In this document: positions 11,601 to 22,949 of the stretch, in pieces
Numbering within the stretch: position 1 is the first letter of the stretch
How the letters are laid out: every line of letters begins with the position of its first letter
DNA from: Ipomoea triloba
Taxonomy: Eukaryota; Streptophyta; Magnoliopsida; Solanales; Convolvulaceae
DNA length: 64,000 nucleotides
NCBI RefSeq assembly: GCF_003576645.1
Contig: NC_044925.1
Coordinates: 5,352,107-5,416,106 of the forward strand
Direction: 5' to 3'
Notes under the pieces: generated by a model
The model's input: only the letters and a program-made list of their open reading frames with translations
Databases searched by the model: none
What the model was told of the DNA's origin: nothing
Program-made: the position numbers and the translations under genes

Positions 11601-13302
11601 CACGCGAATCACTTTTCTTCAATTCGCAGTGTATTTATAGTTTGATAGGGCCTCACTTATTTACCAGCACAGGGCCACGCAAATAAAAAAATCGGTCCTG
11701 ATTAAAATATATAATTTAAAGTACCTTTATTAAAATAAAAAAAAAAAAGTCACCACATGATGTAATATTGATAAGATTGTATACCAAGATAAATACTATT
11801 TTGAGTAAGAAGCGAAAATGGGAAGACCACATACATACCTTGGTAAAAGCAAGGTTGATGAGATAGGACAGAAACTGGCCGCCGGTGATGAGGAAACCAT
11901 TGGTGCTCACAAGGGCTCCTCTAACCTTCGCCGGAGATGCCTCGGAAATGTATAACGGAGAAGTCATGGACGCCATTCCCACTCCAAGACCCACGAAAAT
12001 TCTTCCGACAATTAGAAGGGCAGGGCTCGGGGCAGTAGCCATGATAATGGCTCCTACAAGAAACAGGAAGTCGGCGCATAGTATGGCAGTTCTTCGCCCA
12101 TATTTGTCATTTAACCATCCACCAATCGCCGCCCCTACGATTGCTCCGGCCACCGCCGTACTCACTATAGCTTCCTATAACATTCACAACGTACAAATTA
12201 AATATTGCATTATAATTACATAATATTGATTAAAACCATGTAATTGTAACCAAGGGTGGATCTAGAATTTTTTTCGAGTGGGGCAAATTTCAAATTAATT
12301 AAAAAATGTCCACGACAAAATATCAAACACAGATAATATGGTTCAAATACAAAATACATTATAAATTATAATTAACATATTGGAAGCAGTGGCAATTGTT
12401 TAACATAGTGTTTGACTATTTGCAGCCAAAGAGAAAAAATCACAGCATATAAACATACTTAACCATCTAAAACTATGTTATCGATCTTTGAGTATTTTAC
12501 ATCTTTATTAAGTGCTTATATGCAAACATTAACTATACACGGACCCTTATATATAAAGGGTGTGGTGAGGTAATGTGGGATGAGATGGAGTGGAAGAGCA
12601 GGGGATGGGTGGTGTAATAGTGTGCTGTTTATATGTATGAGATTGTTGTTATAGTACACACATTGGAGTCCACAACTAACTAAATTATATGAAACAATAT
12701 TTATTATTCAACATTTATATGCCATCTACCATGAATTGTGATGGCATTATGATTACCATTCCAAATGGGGTGGTCATAAGTTCGAACCATGAAAAAGTAT
12801 TAAAAAATACTACATTTAAAGAATTATGTTTATTTAAAAAAAAAGTACTTTAATTTTATTACGTTTTCGGTATACTATCATTTTATTATTATTTTTAATC
12901 TGTTAATACAAGTCGTGTGAAAATATTACATGCTTTTGAAAATATAAACATAATTTTATGAATCGGATATGACAAATAAATACATGTAAAAAGTTGAGTA
13001 TTGTCCACTGACCATAAATCCTAGAAAAGAGTACAGTAGGGACTAGGGACACTTGGCACTTAAACCAATAGTCCATAAACAGGCAAAATTAAAATATACT
13101 TTGTACTCGCTTAAAGATTTTTTTCTTAAAAAGAAAAAAGTCAAAAACTTTGTGGTCAAGTGACATAACTGTGGCTGACCTAGGGGTGTAAATGAACAGA
13201 GCGGTTCGCGAGCCGCTTGGTCAAAGTTCGATTTGAGCTCGGTCAAATTCGAGCTCGAGCTCTAATGTCATAAGCTCGTGGCTCGTCGAGCCGCTCAAGA
13301 AC

Positions 13303-13336
<34 letters not shown>

Positions 13337-14764
13337 TAGTTTATTTTTAATTGAAACAAGAATTTAAAATCAAATAGGTTAAATTTGAGCTCAAAATTGA
13401 ATCGAAACTCGAGTTCGAGCCTGAACTCGAGCTCGAACAATCGAGTTGCTCGAAAATTGGCAAGCTTGAGCTCAGTTTGGCTCGTTTACACCTCTAAACT
13501 CACCTAAATAGGAAATCAAATATAGATATATACTACATTGTAACAGTGTCGCAGTAACCAAAAAAAGAAAAAGAAAAAAGAAACAAAACTATAAACCCAG
13601 AGCCTAACAAATTATTAGATAGAATTTCTTCTCAACAATCTTTTTTTTTTCTTTTAAAAAAAGTTACACCAATATGTAATTTTTTCTTTTCTCTTCTCTA
13701 GTAAACCCTTTTAATTGAATAATAAGAGTATATTCATGGAAGAATAATAAGATGCTACTCATGTATTAGTCATCTTCATTAAACAGTAGAATAATAAAAA
13801 TTTAAATTAAGAATTACGGAGTAATTGCTTTAAGTAGTGTAATGTGATAATATTAAATGAGTAGAATTAAATGCGATAATGTTGATAGTGAAATCTAGTT
13901 TAATAATTAATGTAATTTTGAGGTATTATATGTTTGAAACATTAAACCCACTAGGATACACCTAATAATTACTGTCTCCTACGGTCCTCACATCCAAAAT
14001 CAACTCTGCCAACATATGATTCACGGGCTATAAATGTGAGTGGTTAATTAATAACAGGACAAAAAAGTATAGGGATAATTCTTTCCAAGAAATTAATGAA
14101 AGTAATATGCAATAATTAAAAGATGGAATGAATTATCAAAATGGTGCCTGGACTATAATTAAATTAACAATTCACACCTTTCATTATCATGACTTTTTTA
14201 CCATTCCTCAAAACCTAAGATTTCTGTGCATTTTATCTCAGTACATTATGTAAAAAAAATCACCCATTTTCACTCTTTTTAGTAGCTGAATATGACTAAA
14301 ATTAATAATTTTACACTTTGAATTTTAAAAAATTGACATCAGAGAAATTCATTTGAGATTTTTTAATTTTATTTATTTATTTGCAAAAAGGAGGAGAGGA
14401 GAGATATGGTTGGAGTTATGGTGATGGCAGAAAGGAAGAAGTAATTACTAATTAGTTACCTGCAAGACAGTTCGTCTGTCAACAGACTTGAAGTCATCTC
14501 TGATGTAAAGAAGAGCTCCAGATATCACTCCTGTATTAATCTTATCTTATCAGCTAAATTAAGAAAAAAATTAAAAAACCCAAAATGAAATAAAAATCAA
14601 GGCGAGAGAGAGAGAGAGAGAGAGAGACCAGTATCATAGCCAAAGAGAAGTCCACCAATTCCAGCGGAGAAAGCAAGGCGAAGAACATAAGGGTTCTTCC
14701 AAGACAGAGCCAAACACTCCCTGAAAGCTGTTGCATCTGTGCCAGGATGAACCCCTCCTTCCAT
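8607..14764 (-). CDS. INT2: Inositol transporter (INT2-like sugar/polyol H+ symporter)
   Basis: Five exons on the minus strand: 14764-14629, 14530-14460, 12174-11839, 10440-9736 and 9089-8607. All introns are GT-AG and all junctions keep phase, giving 576 residues, about the 580 of plant INT proteins. It is a major facilitator of 12 predicted helices. Motifs seen: [11 protein letters not shown] in the loop after helix 2, PESPRW near residue 208, PETKG near 543. A long Cys-rich loop at about 372-445, shared by plant INT proteins and resembling a PSI domain, lies before helix 10. The N-terminus and the [17 protein letters not shown] region match the INT2/INT4 group, plasma-membrane myo-inositol/H+ symporters (family knowledge); placing it as INT2 rather than INT4 is inference. 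The introns hold several transposons, but no coding lesion is seen. Confidence 0.93.
9411..9470. repeat. 30-31 bp tandem duplication in intron 4
   Basis: GCCAAAAAAGGACCAAGTCC plus AGGGATGG occurs twice head to tail in intron 4 (9090-9735) of the transporter gene. The preceding part of the intron (about 9200-9400) contains GGGTTCGAAACCC and resembles DNA near 55,680-55,760, so it is probably a dispersed repeat. Confidence 0.7.
10530..10610 (+). mobile_element. SINE relic in intron 3
   Basis: The 3' part matches the SINE family seen elsewhere in the window: AGTTATGAACAGATACTACA, then a GTACTC-like end followed by an A-run. The 5' part is too diverged to place a pol III promoter box with confidence. 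Confidence 0.6.
10938..11342. mobile_element. Imperfect fold-back MITE in intron 3
   Basis: The two halves are imperfect reverse complements over about 150 bp. For example, TTCACATTT and GCCTAATTTTTAGTC on the left pair with GACTGAAAATTAGGC and AAATGTGAA on the right. The T-rich and A-rich ends obscure the target duplication. Confidence 0.55.
11407..11700 (+). mobile_element. hAT-type MITE, 294 bp, in intron 3
   Basis: Terminal inverted repeats CATGGCCGGATTTT and AAAATCGGTCCTG (imperfect, consensus CAGGGCCGGATTTT) are flanked by a perfect 8 bp duplication ATTAAAAT at 11399-11406 and 11701-11708. TG/CC-rich GGGCCTCAAAAT...GGGGCCC blocks are internal. The 8 bp duplication and CAGGG-type ends place it in the hAT superfamily. 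A second copy in the opposite orientation is at 17002-17243. Confidence 0.88.
12175..14459 (-). other. Large intron 2 of the inositol transporter gene
   Basis: A 2.3 kb AT-rich intron with no coding signal on either strand. It contains one GAGCTCG-rich fold-back element (listed separately) and homopolymer runs. The remainder is unassigned. Confidence 0.7.
13182..13496. mobile_element. Fold-back MITE with GTGTAAA(C/T)GA termini in intron 2
   Basis: The ends are AGGGGTGTAAATGA and GCTCGTTTACACCTCT, inverted to each other. Both arms are rich in GAGCTCGAG-like sequence and are separated by a (TA)n run at about 13,304-13,331. The flanks GCTGACCT and ACTCACCT agree at 6 of 8 positions, which would fit a decayed 8 bp hAT-type duplication. 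Confidence 0.75.
14597..14628. repeat. (GA)n microsatellite in intron 1
   Basis: A GA run fills much of the 98 bp first intron and directly abuts its splice donor on the minus strand (GT at 14,628-14,627). Confidence 0.8.
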
Positions 14765-14949
14765 TTTCTTTATTTTTATTAGATCAACACATACAAAAGA
14801 GTATTTAATTAGTTCTTTCACAATCTGCAGAAACCAAAGAAGGAAATTTATGAGAGCTGCAGAAGAGATGGAAAAATGGAGGACAAGAAAAGAAAGGACA
14901 GAATGGGAAGAAGAGTCTAGGAGCGAGTGACTGTGTAGTCTCTGTACAT

Positions 14950-14958
14950 TATTTATAG
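14950..14958 (-). promoter_or_regulatory. TATA box of the inositol transporter gene
   Basis: CTATAAATA on the minus strand, 186 bp upstream of the ATG. Transcription would start near 14,920, giving a 5' leader of about 155 bp. Confidence 0.6.
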
Positions 14959-15051
14959 AAGGCAGGACATATTTATTTAATGAACGATTCATTCCCTTGA
15001 CTATTGAGGAATTATTGATTTGGTTTTCGACTATCATCTTTATAGATTAAA

Positions 15052-15418
15052 GGAAAAAGTGTCAAATAGGCCACTGAACTTATTGCTTTTGTGCAATTGG
15101 GTCATTGAACTTAAAAAGTGTTCAATTCAACAATCAAACAAGAAACATTTGTGCAATTAGACCAATTTTACAAAACTTTTTAATTCAATTTGAGTTAAAA
15201 ACATTTCAATATTGACTCCCAACTAGTATGGTAGAAGAAAATGCCACTCTTAATACATATACGTTAGTAATATAATTGGATTTTACCAGAAAATTTTTGT
15301 AAAAATGATCCAATTGCACAAATTTTACTTGTTTGATGGTTGAATTGCACACTTTTTAAGTTCAATGGCCTAATTGCACAAAAGCGATAAGTTCAGTGGC
15401 CTATTTGACACTTTTTCC
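15052..15418. mobile_element. Mutator-type MITE with long inverted arms
   Basis: The 367 bp element starts GGAAAAAGTGTCAAATAGGC and ends with its reverse complement; the two arms pair over about 100 bp or more. A perfect 9 bp duplication TAGATTAAA flanks it (15043-15051 and 15419-15427). It sits just upstream of the transporter promoter. Confidence 0.9.
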
Positions 15419-16022
15419 TAGATTAAATCTTAAACTTTAAAAAGAGTTTTATTATATGGACTCTCATTTTCTACTCATCACTTTTACGCTCTGACATGAC
15501 AAGATATGATATGTTATCTTCATCCTATGGGTCCCAATGAAAGTGTCAATATCAAATTTTTGTGTGAGGGAGTAAAAAAAAGTTTGGACAAAATCCTTTT
15601 TATTATAGTCCATCAATTAATGTAACTATATCATTAATTTTTGAAGATATTGAATAATCACTCGTAATATTGATAACTATATCATAGGGCGTGAATTTTG
15701 AAATTTAGATATACGTAATCACATTGGAACTATAATTTGTACCATAAAGGCATAAACATAATAATTTTAAAATAAAATAAAATGTCAAACTTCACTTACA
15801 AATTAACACCTGCAAACAATATAATAAATACCGATGTTAAGTAAACGATTAAGACAAAACTTAGGTAATTAAGATCCATTTAACAATATATGTGGGGTGT
15901 TCTTTGTCGGAAAGGATAAATGACGAAAAGCTTGATGATATTTTATCTGAAATATTTTATTTGTAAAATCATGATCTTTTAATTTTTATTTTATTTTTAA
16001 ATAATCAAATGACTTTAAAATA

Positions 16023-16510
16023 GAGTTAATTCCACCAAAGGTCCCTTATCTTTGGTAGCAATTCCAGATTTAGTCCCAGACTATCGTTTTTGCCATTTAA
16101 CATCCCAGACTATTATTTTTTGGACACTTTTAGTCCTTCTCAAGACTTTTTCTATTTTGAGTAAGGGCATTTTTGTCTCTTCATATTTTTCTTTGTTATT
16201 TTTCTGATTTCAACCGGTTTAATTGGTTTAGCACTTTACTTAAATGAGTTAAATGTAGTTGAAAAATATGGTTACTAAAAATCAGATGTTATCTAAAGTC
16301 CTAAACCAATTAAACCGGTTCGAATATGAAAAATAATAAAAGAAAAATATGAAAAGACAAAAATGTCCTTACTAAAAATAGAAAAATTCTTGAGAAGGAC
16401 TAAAAGTGTCCAAAAAATAATAGTCTGGAATGTTAAATGACAAAAACGACAGTCTATGACTAAATCTGGAATTGTCACCAAAGACAAGGTACCTCCGGTG
16501 GAATTAACTC
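16023..16510. mobile_element. Mutator-type fold-back MITE, 488 bp
   Basis: The ends GAGTTAATTCCACC and GGTGGAATTAACTC are perfect inverted repeats, and homology of the two arms runs nearly to the centre (AACCGGTT-containing). The flanking duplication CTTTAAAATA is perfect over 10 bp (16013-16022 and 16511-16520). Confidence 0.92.
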
Positions 16511-16649
16511 CTTTAAAATAATATATCCAGTTTTATTGTACCACTGAACCACTCCAAATGCCAACTGGCTCATGTTTTTTTTTTCTTTTTTAAAATTCAA
16601 GTTAACAATGAAAATTTTACATTCTCAAATCGAGTTCATACTCTACTAA

Positions 16650-16872
16650 TTTTTATACACACTCATGTCAAATGAGTCTATCTTTTCCCATGAGTCTGTG
16701 TGAACAGATCTGAGCCATTGAATGTTTAATATCACTAGCTTAGACAATTATGCAACTGTGCACTTCACTTGCATAGTTACACAGTTGACGAAATATTATA
16801 AGCCATTGATCTCAAACATTCAATAGCTCAGATCTGTCCACATGGACTTATAGAAAATGGTGGACTCACCTG
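16650..16872. mobile_element. Probable fold-back MITE
   Basis: Inverted arms include GAACAGATCTGAGCCATTGA on the left and its near reverse complement TCAATAGCTCAGATCTGTCC on the right. GAGTCTAT-like ends reappear as a TGGACTCA end. The exact boundaries and target duplication were not resolved. Confidence 0.65.
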
Positions 16873-17001
16873 AACAATGGCGTGCACACACATAGAGACA
16901 GAGAGACAGTTCTTGTTTCACTTTGAGTGACTAGGAACTCTTTGTTTATCTCCTTCATTGTTTACACCTTTGATTATGATTCATGTTAAACCTATGATTT
17001 A

Positions 17002-17243
17002 TAGGGTTGGTTTTTTTATTTGTGTGGCCCTGTGCTGATAAATAAGTGAGGCCTATTAAATAAATTGTAAATTGAAGAGAAATCGCAAAGAGAAAAATGC
17101 AAAAAAAAAAAAAAAACCTAATTTTGGACCAATATAATCACAAATACATATACTAACTATTAGGCCAGGGCTGAACTAGGGACCCCTAAAATTTTGGGGC
17201 CATGTGCTGTTGCATATCTTACACGCCCTAAAATCCGGCCCTA
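17002..17243 (-). mobile_element. hAT-type MITE, second copy, 242 bp
   Basis: Reverse-oriented relative of the element at 11407-11700. It shares the GGGGCC/GGCCCTGTG blocks and the CCGGCCCTA end. A perfect 8 bp duplication ATGATTTA flanks it (16994-17001 and 17244-17251). It is shorter than the first copy by internal deletion. Confidence 0.88.
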
Positions 17244-17734
17244 ATGATTTATAGTGTGATCATAGGATAATAAATATCAAAAAATATTTTTTTTTTGGAA
17301 AAAATAGAATTACAATTATTGAATTGAGGATTTGGAATTCCTTTGTTTAATTACCAGACTGAAAGCTTTAGGTAAGAAAAAAAAATGCAAATTATATTAT
17401 TGCGTTCATATAAATCCCAAAACGCATGGGAAAATAATTATTTATGAAGGGAATCTTGACTCTTGTGACTAAGTTGTCTAAGTGATCAACCATCCAACAT
17501 TATTTTATTCGACATGATGTTTTTTGGTGCTATTTTTTATTTTATTAATTAATTTTATATGCATATTGCGTGACTGATTTAATGTCTAATATTTGGTTTA
17601 AATAAGTAATTCAAAGTATATCAGTGCAATATTATATATGAGAAGTTTATTATAGACTTATAGTTGACATTAAAATTAATATTTAATTTGTACTTTTCTT
17701 AAAACAATTATCCAAATACTTATTGTAGTATGTA

Positions 17735-18230
17735 GCGAAGGGAGTGATTGAATGGCTACACAACTTTCTTTAGAATATTCCTAGTTTGTTTAAACTTATA
17801 CCTCCAATTTGTGTTGATATTGAGATAATCATGCTGCAATTGGACTGGTACAAAGTAACATATATAATGGTAAGTCTAGACATATATGTCGTAGACATAA
17901 TACCATTAAACAACTTCTCACTACAGTTGTTATATCTGTTGAATATGTGAGGTTGAAGGTATAATATATCAAATCCGCTAATCAAAGGGTTAAACATAGC
18001 GTTGGTAAAGAAGTTGATACGAATTGAAGAATGGGGCTAATCAAAGGGTTAAACATAGAGTTGGTAAAGAAGTTGATGCAAGGAATGGGGCTAAAACCCT
18101 TGGATAAAAGTTTGGATACCCAACCTAGCCGAAACCTAGGTTCAATGGGACAACTAAATTATGTAACGAAGCATGTCACTGTGGCGGTCTCGAACTCCCA
18201 ACCACTCCTCGTTGAATAGTTAATCTTGCA
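17735..18230 (+). pseudogene. Decayed copia RNase H / C-terminal pol fragment
   Basis: Frame by frame, the plus strand resembles the end of a second copia family: an AKGVIEWLHNFL-like stretch, then SRHI-x3-HNTIKQLL and ISVEYVR from about 17,870, and MGLKPLDK near 18,080-18,105, typical of Tork/Tnt1-like pol C-termini. Several stops and frameshifts break it. A duplication of about 58 bp repeats the AATCAAAGGGTTAAACATAG block at 17,982 and 18,038. Confidence 0.7.
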
Positions 18231-18639
18231 CAAGGTTAGCATGCTTAATGCTTTAATAATTCAAAGTGTTCATTGACACTAGTGGAATATGCGAGATACT
18301 CGGAAAAATTCTATATGATAGAGAAGTGGGACCACTTTAAAGTATAATTGATTGGGCTCAAATTTTTATAAACTCATGTAGAACTAGGAATAGTGTTCCA
18401 TGGCCAAAACATGCAAACCCATGAGCATTGAATAAAGGTTTGGAGGTTCCTTTGTAAGATATATCATTGTTTAAACAGACGTCAATACTATTTAAAAGCA
18501 TCACTTCTACCGAAAGCCAACAAAGTAAATATATCTTTATAAGGAAAGGTTCAAAGGGTAACACTTGCCTATCTTATACAAGAATTGTTTGTTAAGCACT
18601 ATTCTGTCATTTTTCAGTCCCCAAAAATCAATTTTCATT

Positions 18640-19642
18640 CATGTGGGATTTTTAAACTTTTGGCTTAAAGTAACATTTAAAGTGACTCTTTTATGGTATA
18701 GTGGTATAGTGGGGTTCACTTCTAGTGAATGCTATTAGTGCTATTAAATTCCATTTCTCCAAGGTCGGCATGACCGACTCCTCTCTGTCAATTTTCCTTA
18801 GCCTTAAGACTTGTCGTATTCCTTAGGATTCTTACTCTATTTCCATGAGACGCCCCGATTTAAGTCACCGGCCGACCCATAATCACCCCCCTCATATGCT
18901 CTATACTATTCATCTACTTCCTTCTACCAGCCGACTCTCAGCTCGCTTGGTCAGCTTACCCTTTCGTTCCTTATGTCCGCCATTACCTCCTGCAGACTGA
19001 TTCTAAGTCAGCTGCCTCCTGCTTCCGAGCGCTAGACCTCGGGCCTTGGGTTCATCCCCATCAGTAACATCATATTTAATATTATTAAATTACGAGTTTT
19101 TGTAGTTATCAATTAAATTTTAAATTCAATATTGAATGCTATTAGTGCTATTAAATTTCATTTCTCGTACAAATACATGTGTTGGACATAATGTTTTGGA
19201 GGATTTTTTAACAACTTCAAAACTATGTTTTTCTTCTCTTTTGGAGGATTTTTTAACAACTTCAAAACTATGTTTTTCTTCTCTCACGAAACCCTCTTTT
19301 CTTCCATGTAAAAATTATGCCAACTCTTTGATATCAAATTTACGAAGTGCTTACTTTGTTTAAGATCACTAAAAGCATTATATTTGGGTGCTCAAATATT
19401 ATGTTGTAATCCATTTTATCTTGGGAGACTGACCCTACGACACTCTTAGCACCATTGGGAGGTAGCGAATCAGTTTCAAAGAGAATGTGTCTTACACACA
19501 GTACTTGGATTTTCCTTGTATACTGGTTAAAAATATTTTCTAAAAATTCAAATCTCATTGCTTCATTTCTATAATTTTGATTTAATTTATCAACTTATTC
19601 AGAACTTACAATCTTAATAGTGAATAAAACGAATAAGTCAAT
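18640..19642 (+). mobile_element. LTR and leader of the second copia family, interrupted
   Basis: This follows the pol fragment and precedes a gag-like start. It contains AGACTGACCCTACGACACTC and GGTAGCGAATCAG near 19,425-19,470, and related sequence recurs at 20,734-21,019 and 22,226-22,830. A less AT-rich segment of about 370 bp (18,761-19,130) interrupts it and is bracketed by a 35 bp direct repeat, GAATGCTATTAGTGCTATTA onward, at 18,727 and 19,134. Exact LTR ends were not found. Confidence 0.5.
19195..19283. repeat. 44 bp tandem duplication
   Basis: TTGGAGGATTTTTTAACAAC followed by TTCAAAACTATG and TTTTTCTTCTCT appears twice without a gap inside the copia leader region. Confidence 0.85.
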
Positions 19643-19816
19643 ATGGATTCCACTAACGTTAATGATAACAGTGGAAACATGAATGTTGTTAATGGTACAC
19701 ATTCGGATGCATGTACTCCGATTGTTAGTAGTTTGTACGCAATGGTCAATCCCTGTGTAGTTCCCTGCTTGCGTTTGTTTATTTTAGAAGCACAAAAACA
19801 AAATACAATTAAATAA
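19643..19816 (+). pseudogene. Possible gag N-terminal fragment of the second copia family
   Basis: An open frame starts at an ATG near 19,643 with an Asn/Ser-rich start and runs to a TAA near 19,816. Its position downstream of an LTR-like leader suggests the start of gag, but there is no diagnostic motif. Confidence 0.3.
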
Positions 19817-20353
19817 TTTTTAAATTAAAAAATTAATTTTGAAAATTTCATTATAGTTCACAGATTAAAATTGACCATAAATTTTGTTGTGAAGTCAAAC
19901 ATGACCACCTTATCCTTGAAGGGCAAATTAAAAACCGCTAAAGTGACAGCATTTATTTACATGTGGCAAATTATGGAGCTAGGTAGCAACATATCAACAT
20001 TTTCTTGATCTAATTATTTGGAATTATGGCACCCCATCTTTTTCATCATATGATCCTTTTGATTATTCAACATCACTTTTTCTTCCCCCATCAAAATTGC
20101 AAACCATATCTTTTTTTTTTCTTTTTTTTTTTTGAAAATACTTCGTCCAAGCAAATTAATTTATTAGACTAGTGAAACTGACAATTTTCAGTCTCCAAGT
20201 CTAGAGGTGGCTATAGTTCGATTTTAATTGAAGGTTTAAAACTCAATTTGCAGAGTGCAAATCAGCCATATATAAACTATAATTATTGTATAAAATGTTA
20301 CGGTTATAATTTGAATTACACGAACTATGGTTATGGTTAAAACTTTTTATTTT

Positions 20354-20480
20354 GGTGAACCATGAACCTACTAATGGTTCACACTTACGAACTACGTACT
20401 ACTACTATTATTTATTTTGGTGAACCATGAACCTCCTACTAATGGTTCACACTTACGAACTACGAACTACTACTACTAAG
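20354..20480. repeat. Direct duplication, about 68 bp
   Basis: ATTTTGGTGAACCATGAACC followed by a GGTTCACACTTACGAACTAC block occurs twice in tandem, with small differences, ending in a TAC/CTA-rich tract. The sequence to its left (20,190-20,350) is AT-rich and unassigned. Confidence 0.7.
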
Positions 20481-20733
20481 AGTCTATAAAAATCTATTTA
20501 AAAAATAGTCATAGACTTTTATTAATTTTTATGAACTTTTTTTTTATTTAAAAAAGTCTACAAAAGTCATTAAAATTCTAAATCGAATATATCTCCACAA
20601 ACTTTCAATTAATTTGATTCTTATTATTTATATATAATTTTCTTACAAAAATGCTATAATATATCATAAAAGTATTCTAGTTCTCCTGGTAGGTTGTGAA
20701 TAAGTCGATTAACGATATATATATATATATATA

Positions 20734-20980
20734 CCGAGAGACTGATGCTACAATACTCCTAGCACCCTTGAAAGGTAGCAAATTATTTTTAAGGAAAGTG
20801 TGTGCTACACACGATATGGGTCTTTCCTTGTTCTTTATGTCGTTGGGTTTATAATCTCATATTTGAAAATCCCTCTCATTTATTTATTTATTTTATATAA
20901 ATAAATTTGATTACCTTCGTTTCATACCAGATTGTTGTTGGGGTTATTTTTGTAATAATTATAAATCTCATTATTTTTTA

Positions 20981-21019
<39 letters not shown>
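20734..21019 (+). repeat. LTR-type segment, left arm of an inverted pair
   Basis: This matches 22,226-22,552 in reverse complement almost perfectly: I see one length difference in the CCC/CCCC before TCTCATTT. It begins CCGAGAGACTGATGC and ends in a (TA)n run against the N gap. It is related to the copia leader at 19,400-19,520. Confidence 0.85.
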
Positions 21020-21044
21020 NNNNNNNNNNNNNNNNNNNNNNNNN
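21020..21044. other. Assembly gap, 25 N
   Basis: A run of 25 undetermined bases, directly after a (TA)n tract and before a SINE copy that may be truncated by the gap. Confidence 0.95.
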
Positions 21045-21180
21045 TGTTCATAACTACTTTACTTTCTCAACCTACTAAAGCACAAAAAGTCAATACTGCC
21101 CCCACCGGAGCTCAAACCTAGGACTTCCCATTAGAAAGAGTCACTCCGTGTCACTAGACCACAACGTCATTGGCAAAACT
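21045..21180 (-). mobile_element. SINE copy on the minus strand
   Basis: Read on the minus strand it has TGGTCTAGTGACAC (A-box-like), GGTTTGAGCTCC (B-box-like), then GCTTTAGTAGGTTGAGAAAG and AGTTATGAACA, as in the other family members. The 3' end is lost in the gap. Confidence 0.75.
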
Positions 21181-22223
21181 ATATACATTTATTTTAAAAT
21201 TGATAATTTCACACTAAATTTGAAGCTTTAGTCAAAATTGATCCAGTTTTACCATCTAATCCAATAATAATAATAATTTGAACTCAACCCTATTTTGCTA
21301 ACTTATCTATTTGTTCTAAATTGGATTGATATTTTAGTCGAATATTAAATTGGATAAATTGAAAAAAAAATCAAATTCGATGCAGGATTAGTAAATTTTA
21401 AAAGAAATGAAAATATAATGATCATAAAACATAAAAATATATATACTCCGTATAATTTAGTGAAATGACGTCCTTAGCCTTTTGATTAGTATATGTTGGG
21501 TGATCATTAAATTTTTATAAGAAATTAAATAAACTAAAAGAAAAAATGGTGAATAGATGCATGCAACAGCATACAAATGCATAAAGACAAATATACTCGT
21601 GAATTAATGATTGAGCATATAATATTAATAATAAATATATAAGAAAACACAAGGATACAAATAGAGGGTGTGGGTGGGTGGGTGGGTTCATGCATCGTAG
21701 GAATAGAAGTGTCGAGGCAGAAACCATAACCCAACAGAGAGACCTAGGTCTGGAGAAAACGATGTACATGTCATTTTTACACTCCTTCCCATGGCCATGG
21801 TGGGTCATCCTCACATGCACCCATGTGAGGACAACTCAATACTACCTTTGTTCCCTCTCTTTCTTTCATTTTCTCTTCTTTATTTTGAAAGCCAACAACA
21901 CAAACTACGAATTGAAACAAATGTTGAGCAAACAGTCCGGGGGAGTACCCTCCCACTACAAACAGCCAGACTGAGATACAATTATCTTAGCTAAAGTGTG
22001 AGTGTCTTGATTCGCTGACCGACTAATATGACGAATAGCACAAGAACTAATCGAACTAACAAGAGACAAACAAGAATGAGTAGCCGAGCCATTGAGCCAA
22101 TATACGAGAGGTCTAACCCCCCGTAGTTAATAGCAAAGACAAGTTTGAGACAGTTTTGATTCGATTTTGACAGTCTGATTGTACTTAATTTATCTTCTAA
22201 TTTTTAATTTTTTCCATAATTAA

Positions 22224-22225
<2 letters not shown>
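21181..22225. other. AT-rich intergenic DNA
   Basis: Nothing convincing is visible. A (GGGT)n-like run at 21,666-21,687 and short overlapping frames without domain character are present. Confidence 0.5.

Positions 22226-22302
<77 letters not shown>
22218..22302. repeat. Long (TA)n microsatellite
   Basis: About 75 bp of uninterrupted TA, starting after ATTAACGATA, the same lead-in seen at 20,710 before another TA run. Confidence 0.95.
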
Positions 22303-22304
<2 letters not shown>

Positions 22305-22830
22305 TAAAAAATAATGAGATTTATAATTATTACAAAAATAACCCCAACAACAATCTGGTATGAAACGAAGGTAATCAAATTTATTTATATAAAATAAATA
22401 AATAAATGAGAGGGGATTTTCAAATATGAGATTATAAACCCAACGACATAAAGAACAAGGAAAGACCCATATCGTGTGTAGCACACACTTTCCTTAAAAA
22501 TAATTTGCTACCTTTCAAGGGTGCTAGGAGTATTGTAGCATCAGTCTCTCGGGATAAAATGGATCGCAACGTAAAGTTTGAACACTCAAACTAAAAACTC
22601 AATGAACAAGAACAACAAGCAAACACTTAATTCCTTTTTGAAAATGTTGGCATAGTTTTTCCGTAAGATAAAGGTTGAGAGAGGAAGAGAGAAAACAAAA
22701 ATGTTTTTTCAAGTGAAAACCATGGGCTAATAAAATTTGCCAACCACCAAAGCTTTTACAGGAGAAGAATGATTTAATAGCATTAAACCATGGCATTAAC
22801 TACTAGAATAAACTTAGATTTGTAACATTC
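22226..22830 (-). mobile_element. LTR/leader fragment of the second copia family, minus strand
   Basis: 22,300-22,552 is the inverted near-identical copy of 20,734-21,019. Its upstream part on the minus strand (22,553-22,830) aligns loosely with the leader at 19,150-19,420: a GCTATTAAAT start, a TTTTCTCTCTTCC stretch, TATGCCAAC, and ATCCATTTTATCCCGAGAGA. Confidence 0.65.
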
Positions 22831-22949
22831 GTAACTGATAACTTAATTTGGAGTTTAACACATCTGTTATAATCGTTAATTCTTAAAATATAAATTAGAA
22901 TTAATTAGAAATTAATTCATTTGAATCAAAATTAACACTGTCCAAAATG

